Below are positions 1 through 13,300 of a stretch of DNA of 64,000 nt, piece after piece (position 1 is the stretch's first letter; each line of letters opens with the position of its first letter). Position numbers and translations under genes: made by a program. This stretch comes from Luidia sarsii. Its lineage: Eukaryota > Echinodermata > Asteroidea > Paxillosida > Luidiidae. Below the pieces are notes generated by a model. The model was not told where the DNA came from and ran no database searches. It worked only from the letters and a program-made list of their open reading frames with translations. The stretch covers positions 15,292,290 to 15,356,289 of the forward strand of contig OX465110.1 of the NCBI GenBank assembly GCA_949987565.1. The letters run 5' to 3'.

Positions 1-1085
1 CCCAAAAAAGATTAGAAAATCTAGTACATACTAAATTCCTGTGGTTCCTGCAAATATGGAATCGAGTTAGCTAGTGTTTAGGGTAATTCCTTTCAGTTCC
101 AACAAAGATGAGAGTGCATCACAGTAGTTTTCTGTGACTCTAACGAAGATGAGAGTGCATAGTAATTTCTTGTGGTTCCATCGAAAGATAGGAATGAGAT
201 TGTCAGTGCATAGTGCATGTAACTTCCCATGGTTCCAGCAAAAGATAGGAATGAGATTGTTAGTGCATAGTAACTTCCCGTGGTTCCTTTAGTTCCAGCA
301 AATGATAGGAATGTGATTGTTTGCACATACATGTAGTATCTTCCTTTGGTCCTTCCAGCAAATGATAGGAATGAGATTTTTGTGCATAGTCACTTCCCAT
401 GGTTCCAGCAAAAGATCGGAATGAGTTTGTCAGTGCATAGTAACTTCCCATGGTTCCTTTGGTTCCCTTTGGTTCCCTTTGTTTCCAGCAAATGATAGGA
501 ATGAGATTGTTTCTGCATAGTATCCTCCTTTGGTACTTCCAGCAAATTATAGGAATGAGATTGTTAGTGCATAGCAACTTCCCATGGTTCCTTTGGTTAC
601 AGCAAATGATAGGAATGTGATTGTTTGTGCATAGTAACTTCCTTTGGTACTTCCAGAAAATGATAGTAATGAGATTGTTAGTGCATAGCAACTCAAGTTC
701 CTTTGGATCCACAAAAAGATAGGAATGCGATTGTTAATGCAGAGAAACTTCCCATGGTTCCTTTGGTTGCAGCAAATGATAAGAATGAGATTGCTTGTGC
801 ATAGCAACATCCTGTGGTTCCAGCAATTGATGAGAATTAGATTGTGCATAGTAACTTCCTTTGGTACTTCCAGCAAATGATAGGAATGAAATTGCTTGTG
901 CACAGTAACTTCCTGTGGCTCCAGCAATTGATTAGAAATAGATTGCTTGTGCACAGTAACTTCCTGCAGTTCCAGCAATTGATTAGAAAATAGATTGCTT
1001 GTGTACAGTAACTTCCTGCGGTTCCAGCAATTGATTAGGAATAGATTGCTTGTGCAAAGTAACTTCCTGCCAGTTCCAACAAGCT
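1..1085. repeat. Degenerate minisatellite, unit about 50-60 bp
   Basis: Roughly 17-18 diverged units carry the words TTCCAGCAAATGATAGGAAT, GAGATTGTTTGTGCATAG and TAACTTCC, with spacing of about 48-80 bp. The array starts at or before the window edge and stops about 80 bp before the TSNAXIP1 stop codon. The open frames across it are low-complexity products of the unit and have no family resemblance. I saw no clear minus-strand polyadenylation signal in it. Confidence 0.9.
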
Positions 1086-1167
1086 GGAGTAGGTCTGGTC
1101 GGCGACTGCTTGTTCTGGACGGACTTGGATGAGGGTTGAAGGTGGGGGGGGGGGGAGGTCCTGGCTG

Positions 1168-1378
1168 TTAGAGCTCGGAGCTATTCAGTAGGCCTATGCG
1201 CCGGACCCCGGCTTTCAAGAGCCGCTGCAGGACCGTCTCGGCGGGGGTGGGCTGGGCGGCGGTGAGCTGGTCGTTGGCCACGGCAAAGGCCCGGGCCAGA
1301 TACTCTATCATGTGGTTCTTGTCGATCTCGGCGTCCACCACATTGATGGCCATACGCAACTCCGGCAAGGGCACCACA
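1168..1378 (-). CDS. TSNAXIP1: TSNAXIP1 exon 16 (C-terminus)
   Basis: Encodes residues 700-769 in the model, starting VVPLPELRMAINVVDAEIDK and ending LLNSSEL before a TAA at 1168-1170. The acceptor is CTGCAG, and the first base completes an Asp codon begun in exon 15. The sequence is helical and GC-rich compared with its flanks. Confidence 0.88.
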
Positions 1379-4300
1379 CTGCAGAGAGGAAGGAGGGTTG
1401 TTTATTTTTTACAAGAGATTTTGAAATCTTGAAAAGAAAGAAAGAAAAATGACAACGACAATTTGACAATGAAAACTGTGACTGGACCGGGACTTGAACA
1501 CGAGACCTCTGGATTAACATACCAGTGCTCTTCCATCTAAGCTATCCAGCCCTTAGATGGTGGCCTTCCCTAATAGTCAACTAGTCTTTGTCGGGGCTCA
1601 AATTTTGGCTAATGACAGACTTTGATGAAAGACTTAGTTGACTGTTTGGAAAGGCCGTCTGAATGCTGGATAGCTGAGATGGTGAGAGCGCTGGTACGCA
1701 AAAGGAGGTCTCTGGTTCAAGTCCTGGTCCAGTCAACTAGTCTTTGCTGGGGTAGGGGCGCCAGTTGGAAGCAATTAAACTATTAACTGCTGCATATCTC
1801 TAGGGATCACAACCCCGCTTTCATTCAGATGTAAACAACTAATACTTGTAAACACTGACTACAGCAGCTAATAACGGTAGAGAACAAAAACAATTGACTG
1901 GATTTCTTTTTTGGGAATATTTTATGGGTTAACACACAAACTGTGGCAATCTTTTGACTTTTAGGGCCTTTAACGATCGCGCAAGGTTCAAAGTTTACGC
2001 ATGACAGTTCTACACTGTTCTTCATCAAATCAAATAATGGAATCTGAGTGTTGGCTGGGGATTTCATTTGCCAGGACTTACTCTCTCTCTCCCAGCTCCA
2101 TCTTGATCTGCTCCACGTAGTGTTGCCGTTCTTCCTGATCCTGTTTCCGGATCAAGTTGACAAAGGGACGTGCACCGCCATCTTCATCCTGGGACAGGTA
2201 AAAATCATCGATATTTATGCCTCCCTGGAGATATACGGACGTTGAATGCTTCTGACAGGTGCCTATGGGTGTTTTTTTAAAATAAAGGCTTAGGCTTCGG
2301 CTTCATCTCCGTCTGACAAAACCTGAAAATCCAGGTTTGTCGCCAAATCTGAAGGTTTGTTGGCTTGATTGGTACAGAGAATTCAACATCTTCTTCTTGT
2401 GTTTGAGGCAAGCAGCAATTAGACGTGCTGCTGTCTCAAGTTGTTGTCGTTCGCCCGGGCTCGATCGGAAGACCGAGAACCAGTAACCAGGGCCCACCAA
2501 CTAGGAGGTCGACAACACGGGCCCCAGAGAATTCAACAAGAAACTGGGGCCAAACACTTGTTTTTGAGATGCCTGTGATATAATGAGTAAGATTGATATG
2601 ACCATAGCCTAATCCCGAGCCTAAGCCTTCATTTCGAAAACGGCCATAGACAGACTGGATAGACAATGTAGAAACATTCAGTAATGTGCAAGGAAACAAA
2701 GCAGCTGATAATACCATACACAGCCATTTGCACATGCAAAGTGCTATTGGTTTGGTGTACATTTTTCTTTCTAGCCTGATTTTGACCCCGAAAGTGGCAG
2801 GTTTTGGAGACAAATACCCGAGTTGGTCCATGAAAGAAGTGAGGTGGGCTGCCTCACAGAATAATATGCTGGGGGGGGGACCCTGCACGATCTCACCTCC
2901 AAGAAGAGGTCCTGGTACTTCAACGTCTCCTCCCCCTCCTGGGGGTTCAGGTCGGCCAGGGCAGCATCCAGCAGGGCCTCCAGGTTCTCCTCCGGCTTGA
3001 GGGCAAAGACCTCCTTCAGTGCTGCCTCCAAGTTGGCCTTGCTTATCACCCTGATGGCGGTGGGCTCTGGTTTCTCGACCTACCCCCCAAAAAATTGTGA
3101 AAAATAAATCAAACAAATGGACATAAAGGCCCTACACAACATTGGTCGAGGTCAAAGAATAGCATCCATACGTTGTCTGATCCAACATATGCATAAAATA
3201 GCACGCCTGTGAAAATTTCAGCTCAATCCGCTAACCGAGTCTCGAGAAAATCGTGAAAACCGCTTCATTTGTTTCGCGAAAATGCAGCATTCAACGCCGT
3301 ACTGGTCCGAAAAATAGTTTAGAGCTCAGTGAGACGTAAAGTATTTCTTTTACTCATTTCTCCTAAAATACAACATTTTAGGCAGCAATATTTCGGTGAG
3401 AGGTTTCTACTATAACCATCTTCAAACTGTATAAGTTTCATGTAAATCTGTGAACATTCTGTTTTTCGATCTTACCGATGTTGTGTAGGGGCTTTAAAGG
3501 CCCTATACAACAATGTATACAACAACTATACAACATTGGTAAAAGGTCAAAAGTTTTCCACAGTTTGTGTTTAAACCATTAAAACACAAATAAAAAAAAA
3601 TATTGCTTTTTCTCTTGGTTGTATTAGTGCACGAGAACAAAGCCATGTCTCCACAAGGATACAGATTCAGGTATGTCTATACATGTGTGTGTCTGGGTGA
3701 CAGTACCTTTTCCTGTGGTTCCTCTCCCTCTCCCTCTCCCGCCTCTTGAGGGGGTGCTTTGTCTTCGGCAGCCGCAGGGGTCGGGGGCTGGATCTCCACG
3801 GTCTCCGAGGCCTTGTCCAGCGCTTCCATCAGTTGCCCCAGCATCTCCATCTGGTGGTTGTACACACTCTCCTCCACCTATGATGGCAAATAACAAAGTG
3901 AGTGAAATTGAGCGACACTGTGAAAATCTAAACCGTGACAATTAGGTTGCCATTTAAAACCAAATTCATATTGATTTCATGAATCTTTTTACAGTGAATT
4001 CACCCTGAACATTTCACCTCATCTGACCTGCTCTTAAAATCACCAGGAACCTAATTAGGCTCTTTAGAAACTGGGCCCTATAGGAGCTGGGCTCTTTAGG
4101 AACTGGGCTCTTTAGAAGCTGGGCTCTTTAGAAGCTGGGCTCTTTAGGAACTGGGCTCTTTAGGAACTGGGCTCTTTAGGAACTGGGCTCTTTAGGAACT
4201 GGGCTCTTTAGGAACTGGGCTCTTTAGGAACTGGGCTCTTTAGGAACTGGGCTCTTTAGGAGCTGGGCTCTTTAGGAACTGGGCTCTATAGGAGCTGGGC

Positions 4301-7300
4301 TCTTTAGGAACTGGGATTTTTTAGGAGCTGGGCTCTTTAGGAGCTGGGCTCTTTAGGAACTGGGCTCTTTAGGAACTGGGCTCTTTAGGAACTGGGCTCT
4401 TTAGGAACTGGGCTCTTTAGGAACTGGGCTCTTTAGGAACTGGGCTCTTTAGGAGCTGGGCTCTTTATGAACTGGGATTTTTTTAGGAACTGGGCTCTAC
4501 AGGAGCTGGGCTCTTTAGGAACTGGGCTCTATAGGAGCTGGGCTCTTTAGAAGCTGGGCTCTTTAGGAACTGGGCTCTTTAGGAACTGGGCTCTTTAGGA
4601 GCTGGGCTCTTTAGGAACTGGGCTCTTTAGGATCTGGGCTCTTTACGAACTGGGATTTTTTAGGAACTGGGCTCTACAGGAGCTGGGCACTCTAGGAACT
4701 GGGCTCTATAGGAGCTGGGCTCTTTAGGAGCTGGGCTCTTTAGGAGCTGGGCTCTTTAGGAACTGGGCTCTATAGGAGCTGGGCTCTTTAGGAACTGGGA
4801 TTTTTTAGGAACTGGGCTCTACAGGAGCTGGGCTCTTTAGGAACTGGGCTCTATAGGAGCTGGGCTCTTTAGGAACTGGGCTCTTTAGGAACTGGGCTCT
4901 TTGGGATCTGGGCTCTTTAGGATCTGGGCTCTTTAGGATCTAGGCTCTTCAGGAACTGGGCTCTTTAGGAACTGGTCTCTTTTGACATAGACAAGGGACT
5001 TGGGATGTGGTCTACATTTTAAAGGGGTCGACGAGATCTCTCATAGTGAATCAATCACCGAACACACTTTGCCCGATCTTCCCCCACAGGCGTACCTCGT
5101 TCTTGAGGACCTGATAGAAGAGGCTGCACAGGCCCTCGCTGTCCTCGTACCGCTGGCAGGCATCGTCCAGGTTGTAGGCCTTCTCGGCGATCACCTTCTT
5201 GTCCCTGTACATCTCGTCCAGGAACCGGGCCAGGTAGGCATCCATGGACTCGGGGGTGCCACTCCCCTGAGGGTTCGAAGGAAAACAAAGCACACTGTCA
5301 AGGTTGTTTTGACACTGAACAAACACGTGAACCAGGTGAAGATGCAATGTGAAAAGAAAAACTGAGGTGATTTCACCCGTTTTTCACGGGCAACAGTTTT
5401 TCCAATGCGAGTTCATCAGTGTTCATCAAGGGCACATTCTTGGTGGTATTAAAGTGGCTGCAATGTCTATCGCCTATGACGGGCAATTGAATAGACTAGC
5501 TACAACAGACTGGCAACCTACATGTATGTACAGTAGCTTTCCATAAACTCATGCATAATTTGAAGCCATGGCCAATACAGTGTATTTCTAGTTGCTTCCA
5601 TGACTCCTGTGTAATTTGGAGCCACAGCCTAGCAGCCAATCTATAGTGGCCTTCCATATACTCATGTGTAATTCAAAGCCACAGCCAGACAGCCTATTTA
5701 TAGTGGCTGTCCATAGACTAATGTAATTAAAAGCCACAGCCAGACAGCCTAAAAGCCTTCCATAGACTCAAGTATAATCCGAAGCCACAGCCTATCTATA
5801 GTGGCTGTCCATATACTCCTGTGTAATTCGAAGCCACAGCCAGACAGCCTATCTATAGTGGCTGTCCATAGACTCATGTGTAACTAGAAGCCATAGCCAC
5901 TGAGGGCCTTGTCTTTGTCTGTCGCCAACCTCTGATTCCAGCTTGTTTTTGGCCTTCCAGACGTCCTTGATGATTTCCAAGGCATCCCCCTTGGAGTATT
6001 CGCGGTTCCGCACTTTGGTCTCAGTGTGGAGGTAGACGGGAACATCCTCACCCAATCCCTACAAGATGAAATTGAAAACAAAAAGCCCAAAACATTCATT
6101 TTCAGAAACTGAATCAAACTGATCAAAACTGATCAAAACAACGGCTGAGAAATCTTCCAACCTGAGACCTCTGGCTTAATGTACCAGCGCTCATACCATC
6201 TGAGCTATCCAGCCCTTAGATGGTGGCCTTTACCAAACAGTCAACTAGTCTTTGCCAATTGCCTGGGTGGGGGCCCCAGTCACAAGCAATTCAACCATTA
6301 ACTGCCGTATATCTCCGGGGATCACATCCCCGCTTTCATTCAGATGTAAGCAACCCATTTTTGTACTACCTGGCTACAGCAGCTCGGGGATCACACAAAG
6401 TGGATGCAATTAGAGTCATGGTTCTGAAAAGAACCCGAGTGTTAACTTGACGTTCCGGCCAGTATATGCTCTGGCCATCATCAGGAGAATGTTGAGTTAT
6501 CAACCATACCTCTTCCTAAAGAGACCTTAATATACATGGTGTCACCGCAAACCCTCCCATATTGTTTCACCCACCATGCAAAGCCTCATGTCTTAGATAA
6601 GAGGCTTTGCATGGTGGAAATACTAAGTGGAAGGTTTGCGATGATACCATCTTCTCTTTCAAGAAGGAGTGTGGCTCTGAAAGAGTACACACTACCCGAG
6701 ACACTGAGTTACCGGCTCTTTTCAGAGCCACAGTCCTTCTCGAACGAGAATTATTACATGGTGTCACCGCAAACCTTGCACCATTCATCCATGGCTTTTC
6801 CAAGACTGGAGAAGTGATGGAAAAACAATGCCAGGACTTTTCCGTGTTTTCCATTGACTGCAGGAACCCTGACAAGCCTCGCGCTTAATTTTTTTTTTAA
6901 CTAGCCCATCGGGCTATTAAATTGAGTTTTTTTTGCTACCCTGCAGCATGTTTTACTAGCCCTGTATAGTTAATATTGAATTTACAAATGTAACACAAGG
7001 TTATTAGGTCAAGTAAAACAAATGATTAGTTTCTACTTTCTCATCCCCGCCCGGATAATTTTTTGCCGCCACACTGGCTGTCTACTTTTTACTAGTCCAC
7101 CGGGCTAGCAAAGTGGGTCATTTTACTAGCCCGCAGCTGTTTCTACTAGACAATGATCGTCGGGCTATGTGGTAAGGTCGAGCCCTGCCTGATAGTATCA
7201 TGATTTGGGGTGGAGGAGAATGTCATCGGATGAGGGTGCTAAGGGACTCACCCTGGGCTCAAAGAAGGCCAGGCCTTCGCCGTCCCCGGCCAGTTCCTTC

Positions 7301-10300
7301 AGCAGGAGCTCCACCTTGTAGTCGCTGCTCTTGTCCTTGGCGATGGCCTGCCAACGCTCCTCCCCACCCTCCAGGTACCCGGCGCACCGGTCCCACTCGG
7401 GCCTGTCCAGACAAAAGAGCCAGATCCGCGAAGAGTAAAGGTCAATGTGTCATGGGCCAATTTCATAGAGCTGCTTAAGCATCAAAACTTGCTTAAAGGC
7501 CGTATACAACATTGGGAAGATCGGAAAAGATCGATGTCCACAGATTTCCCTCTAATTGACACAGTTTGTAGATGGTCATGATAGAATCCTCATGTTGAAA
7601 TTTACGGTCTGGGATGCTGTACTTCACTCAAACATCGACATTGTTATTACTCGTTACACTACAGAACGTTGCGAAAACCGTGACTTTTTGGCATTTTTCT
7701 ACTTTCTCAGATAACCATTTGAGCTAAAACCTTTGGAGGATTTTTTTTTGGGAATGTTTAATGGTTTGACACACATGAGGAGTAATGGTTTAGCTTAGTG
7801 GGTTTTCTTTTTAATGTATATTCCAGAGATAGTTGGGGATGAGACTCAGAATGAGTCTCACACCAAACTGACAAGATGTCTGTCGAAGACAGCCTGAATT
7901 TCTCAGGCCTCGAGACCCCCCAAAAGTCTTGGGGAGAGAGTTCCTAAGTTGTGTGTAGTACGGAGTGAAGGATCTCTGATGGCTTGCAGTTCTGAATACA
8001 ACCTGGCTTAAAGCCCCTACACAACATTGTCCGAGGTCAAAGAATAGCATCCATACGTTGTCTGATCCAACATATGCATGAAATAGCACACCTGTGAAAA
8101 TTTCAGCTCAATCCGCCAACCGAGTCTCAAGAAAATCGCGAAAATCGCTTCATTTGTTTCGCGAAAATGCAGCATTCAACGTCGTACTGTTCTGAAAAAT
8201 AGTTAAGATCTCGGTGAGACGTAAACTATTTCTTTTACTCATTTCTCCCAAAGTACAACATTTTAGGCAGAAATATTTCAATGAGAGGTTTCTACTATAA
8301 GCATCTTGAAACTGTATAAGTTTTGTGTAAATCATTTCTGTTTTTCGATCTTACCAATGTTGTGTAGGGGCTTTAAAGGGATGATCCCGTACAGAACTGC
8401 GCAGTGACCTTGTGTGTTGATGGAAACCATTACAGTGTGTGATAGTGGAGAATGGTCTACAAGTTGACATACATATATTATGATGATACCATAAACAGAC
8501 ACAGTACCTTGGTGTGGCCGATCGTTTTAGTATCTCTAGCTCAGAGTAGAACTCGTCTCGTTGAGTAAGCATCTGTTTATTGACCTCGAGTAGTGTGCTG
8601 GAATGAAACAAACAAATCATCCAAATAATGGCCATGTCTTCATTCTGTGAAAATCAAAACCGTGAACATTTGGGTGAATACATGCGTGTCATGTTGCCAT
8701 GAAAAACCAAATTCACAGTGATTTCATGGACCCTTTTAGAGTGAATCCACCCTGAACATTTCACCTCATCTGACCTGCTCTTAAAATCACCGCACAGCTC
8801 ATCCGGCTGCAAGCAAGTTGTGGTCTAGTCTGTTCAATTGTACACCATAGGCTTGTGCATTGCGGCTATTTACCACCAAGAATGCGGCCTTGAATAGACA
8901 ACTGGCATGACTGGTGAAATCACCTAAATGCCCTTTAAAGTTTGAGATTACCATCTTGGTCGTTGATGTCATTAAGCACTTTGCACCATTTTCTATTACT
9001 TCATGGCTGTTTTTTGGTTGCTAATGTATACAGGGTGCAATTTCCTGATAATTTTCACTCAATAAAAAACTGCGCGGGTCACATAAGCATGCTGCATTGT
9101 TTTACCCTTCCCGAGGTGTAATAGACACTCTTTTCTCAGTGCGTCATTTTAGATTCAGAAATAGGATCTTAGTTCTTTTTTATTTTATAATTACAACAGA
9201 CACAAAACTGAGGAAATCTTGAGGTCCATCGGCAACTTACTCGTGTTCTCCCATGAGTGTTTCGTGATCGTTTTTCAGTGTTGCCAATTCCTCCTGTAAT
9301 TTCTGTGGAAAGTAAAAAAAATGAACGAGGAAAAAAAAAATCATTAACAAAAGTTTGGCTGAAGCTGAAGTTTGAGCTAAAACCTTTGCAGGATTTCTTT
9401 ACTGGAATGTTTAATGATTTAACACACAAACTGTGGCAATCTTTTGACTTTTACCAATACTGTATAGGGCCTTTAACGATCGTGCAATGTTGTATGGGGC
9501 CTTTAGTGATGGCTTTATGGAGGATGCTATGCTTTTTCCCACATTTGTGGCCGTGCAACTGCACACAGGGGGCTGTACCTCATGCTGAGCCTTCAGCCCT
9601 TCAAAGTCTCGTCTGGGCACCACGTCGCCATAGTTAGCGATCATCTCTGTCAACCTCTGAGTAGCCTCCGTCAGATCCTCTCTCGCTTTCCTAAAAACAC
9701 AAAAAAGGAGCGAAATTTAATACAAGCGATCAAAAATGGTCTCTTACTCCACCATCTCCTCAACCAATCATTCGCAACCTCAGTGTGATCTTGACTTTGA
9801 CCTGGGCCCTTTTCCAAAACCTGGCTTAGGCTTCGGCTCCGGCTTCATCTCTGTTATCCAAAAGCTGAAAAGACAGGTTGGAGTTCTTTGTTGAAGCTTT
9901 GGAAATGCAGAGTAACTTCAAAAAATGAAGCCAAAGACCTTCCATTTTCTCTGCTTTGTAATTTTGAAATGGACGAAAGAAAGATTGTCAAAGCTGGAGT
10001 CTAAACTGGGCTGGACTAGCGGCGGACACTGTGCATCTGTATGATCATTATATGCTGACTTGCCATCACCTCAACAATCAGGGAAGACTCTTATGACGGC
10101 TCAGAATTAGTTGTCTGCATCTGAATGAAAGCGGGGACGTGATCCCTGGAGATATACAGCAGTTAATGGTTGAATGCTTCTGTCTGCCCCCTCCCACTCT
10201 GCCAAAGACTAGTTGACTATTAGGTAAGGCCGTCATCTAAGGGCTTGATACTGGATAGCTCAGATGGTAAGAACACTGATACACAAAATCAGAGGTCTCG

Positions 10301-13300
10301 GGTTCAAGTCCCGGTACAATTTTCATTGCCATCATTGCTTGTCTGTCCTTCATGTATGTCTTGTATCTGATTGACTAAATACATGTAACTACTGGGTACA
10401 CTAATCCAGTTTATATACCAATACATGTATTTATTGTTAATGTGTACTGAAAAATGTTCTCAGGCACATCCGCCACAGGGCTTGGTGAAAACGGATGATG
10501 CCTCCGAACGTGTTCCATTCCATTTGAACTTGTATAGCCTCTATATCTATTGTGTGTGGAAAAAAAATTGTTTAGATTTTTTTTTTTTTTTTTCAATTTA
10601 TTTGAATGAGACTTAAGGCTTTGCATGGTGGGTGAATCAATATAGGAAGGTTTGCGGTGAACACCATGTATCAGGTCTCTTATAGGAAGAGGTATGGTTC
10701 TGAAAAGAACCTGAGGGTAACTCAAGTTGAGGGTAACCCTGAGGGTAACCCTCAGGTTCCTTTCAGAACCATACCTCTTCCTTTAAGGGACCTGATACAT
10801 GGTGTTCACCGCAAACCTTCCTATATTCAATTTATTTATTGAATTGAATCATCCAAAATTGTTAAAAAGTCAGCTTTTCCTTAATTTGTAGTTAATGAAC
10901 TGCTCTCTTCAGTCTGTCTCCTCCACCGGGTTCTTATCCGCACCTTAAGGCGATCTTGAGCTTGACGGGATCCTCCTTGGCCTCGCCGGCCGGATTGACC
11001 TGACCCTGGGACTTCTGGTAGTCCTCCTGCTGGTAGCGTAGGTCGTTGATGTCAGAGACCAGGAGTTTGCGGGCATCGCACTCATTGCGGTACTTGTAGT
11101 ACTCGGCAGCGACCTCTTCCTGCAACTGTGCATCCAAGACAGACTCCGTATTATGACCACAAGTTGACTTTTCAATGAGGGTTGTTTTCTTTTCATTTTA
11201 GTTTTTTTTTTCTCAACCTTTTGGCAGAAACTATTGGACAGTAGGTGGGACGGCAAGGTCAAGCGGCACTGCATCAAGACCAGTTGGCAGGGCACCAAGG
11301 CCAGTTTGCAAGGCACCAAGGTCTGTTGGCAGGGCACCCAGGGCAGTTGGCAGGGCACCCAGGCCAGTTGGCAGGGCACCCAGGCCAGTTGGCAGGGCAC
11401 CCAGGCCAGTTGGCAGGGCACCCAGGCCAGTTGGCAAGGCACCCAGGCCAGTTGGCAGGGCACCCAGGCCAGTTGGCAGGGCACCCAGGCCAGTTGGCAG
11501 GGCACCCAGGCCAGTTGGCAATGCACCAAGGCCATTTGCCAGCGCACCTCTGCCAGAGTTAGAAGCACACCTCGGCCAGTTGGCAGGGCAGGGGCAGTCA
11601 CACAAGATGCCAGATGACAGGGGCACCAAGGCCAGTTGGCAGGGCAACAAAGCCAGTTGGCAAGGCACCTCGGCCAGTTGGCAGGGCAACAAAGCCAGTT
11701 GGCAGAGCACCAGGGCCATTTGCAGGGCAGTCAGACCAATTGGCAGTGTACCTTGACCAGTTGGCAGGGCAGGGACAGTCACACCAGATGGCAGGGCAGC
11801 CAGGCCAGTTGGCAGGGCAGCCAGGCCAGTTGGCATGGACATCCAGGCCAGTTGGCAGGGCAGCCAGGCCAGTTGGCAGGGTACCAAGGCCAGTTGGCAT
11901 GGGGACCCATGCCAATTGATAGGGCAGACAGGCCAGTTGGCATGGGGACCCAGGCCAATTGACAGGGCAGCCAGGCCAGTTGGCAGGGCATCAAGGCCAG
12001 TTGGCATGGTGACCCAGGCTAATTGACAGGGCAGCCAGGCCAGTTGGCAGGACAACCAGGTCAGTTGGCAAGGCACCCAGGCCAGTTGGCAGGGAACCCA
12101 GGCCAGTTGGCAGGGCACCCAGGCCAGTTGGCAAGGCACCCAGGCCAGTTGGCAGGGCACCCAGACCCAGGCCAGTTTTGTTGAGACCGGATACATGTGT
12201 AGGTGAGTTCCTCAATATTTTTGATCGTAGAATCCATTGGACAACAGAATGGCCGGCCAAATCACTCGATCTGCACCTGACCCCAAATCTCATGCCACTT
12301 CGTGGTACCCACTCCATTGTACCTCAAGCCCTCACAACACCACAGGATAAGAAGTCCCTCGTTATAGAGTCCATTGGCCCAGAGGAGGGTGCTTCCCCCC
12401 GACTCAGTACCTTGTCAATCTGCATTTGGAGTGAGACCTCATGCTGCTTCATGGCATCTATCCTCTCCTGCAGCGCCCTCTTGTCCTTCTTCAGGTCCAG
12501 CATCTCCTGGCGCTCCTCCTCTCGAAGTGCCATCACCTTCTGATCACACTGCTCTGAGACAGTCACCAGCATAGACTGTAACGAGTCCAGGATAGAAATA
12601 GATAATAAACGATCACAGGAGCTTCATCATTTTCATTGTCATGCCCTTTCACAGCCTACCCATCCTCTTCATCCTCGCAGTCCTCCAAATCCTCCCCAAT
12701 TTCCCATCCTGATCATCCTTATCCTCCTCCACATCATTCCTTCTCCTCCACCTCCTCTTCATCATCATCATCATCACCATTATCATCATCACCACCACCA
12801 CCACCATCACCACCATCACCACCATCACTGTCATCATCATCACCATCACGCCACCATTTACCACCATCACTGTCAACATCATCAACATCATCACCGCCAT
12901 CAACATCATCATCACCATCACCACCATCATCATTACCATCACTACCATCACCACTATCCCCACCATCACCACCATCACCACCATCATCATTACCATCACT
13001 ACCATCACCATCATCCCCACCATCACCACCATCATCATTACCATCACTACCATCACCACTATCCCCACCATCACCACCATCACCACCATCATCATTACCA
13101 TCACTACCATCACAACCATCATCCCCACCATCACCACCATCACCACTATCACCATCATCACCACCATCACTGCCATCACCATCATTGATTGTCCGCGGAC
13201 AGTATAGAATGCCCAGCAGGTATGTGCTCTGCCAATAGCTTTCAATCATAATAATTATGTGATCTCTGATTACTAGGGATGGGGGTGATCTGGGGATGAT

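Noticed and set aside
4045..4980. Possible CRISPR-like array
   Set aside because: Units are contiguous 16-mers without unique spacers, in an intron of an animal gene.
11231..12196. 321-codon open frame of QLAWVPC repeats
   Set aside because: Product of a 21-bp minisatellite inside a TSNAXIP1 intron. The frame does not join either neighbouring exon.
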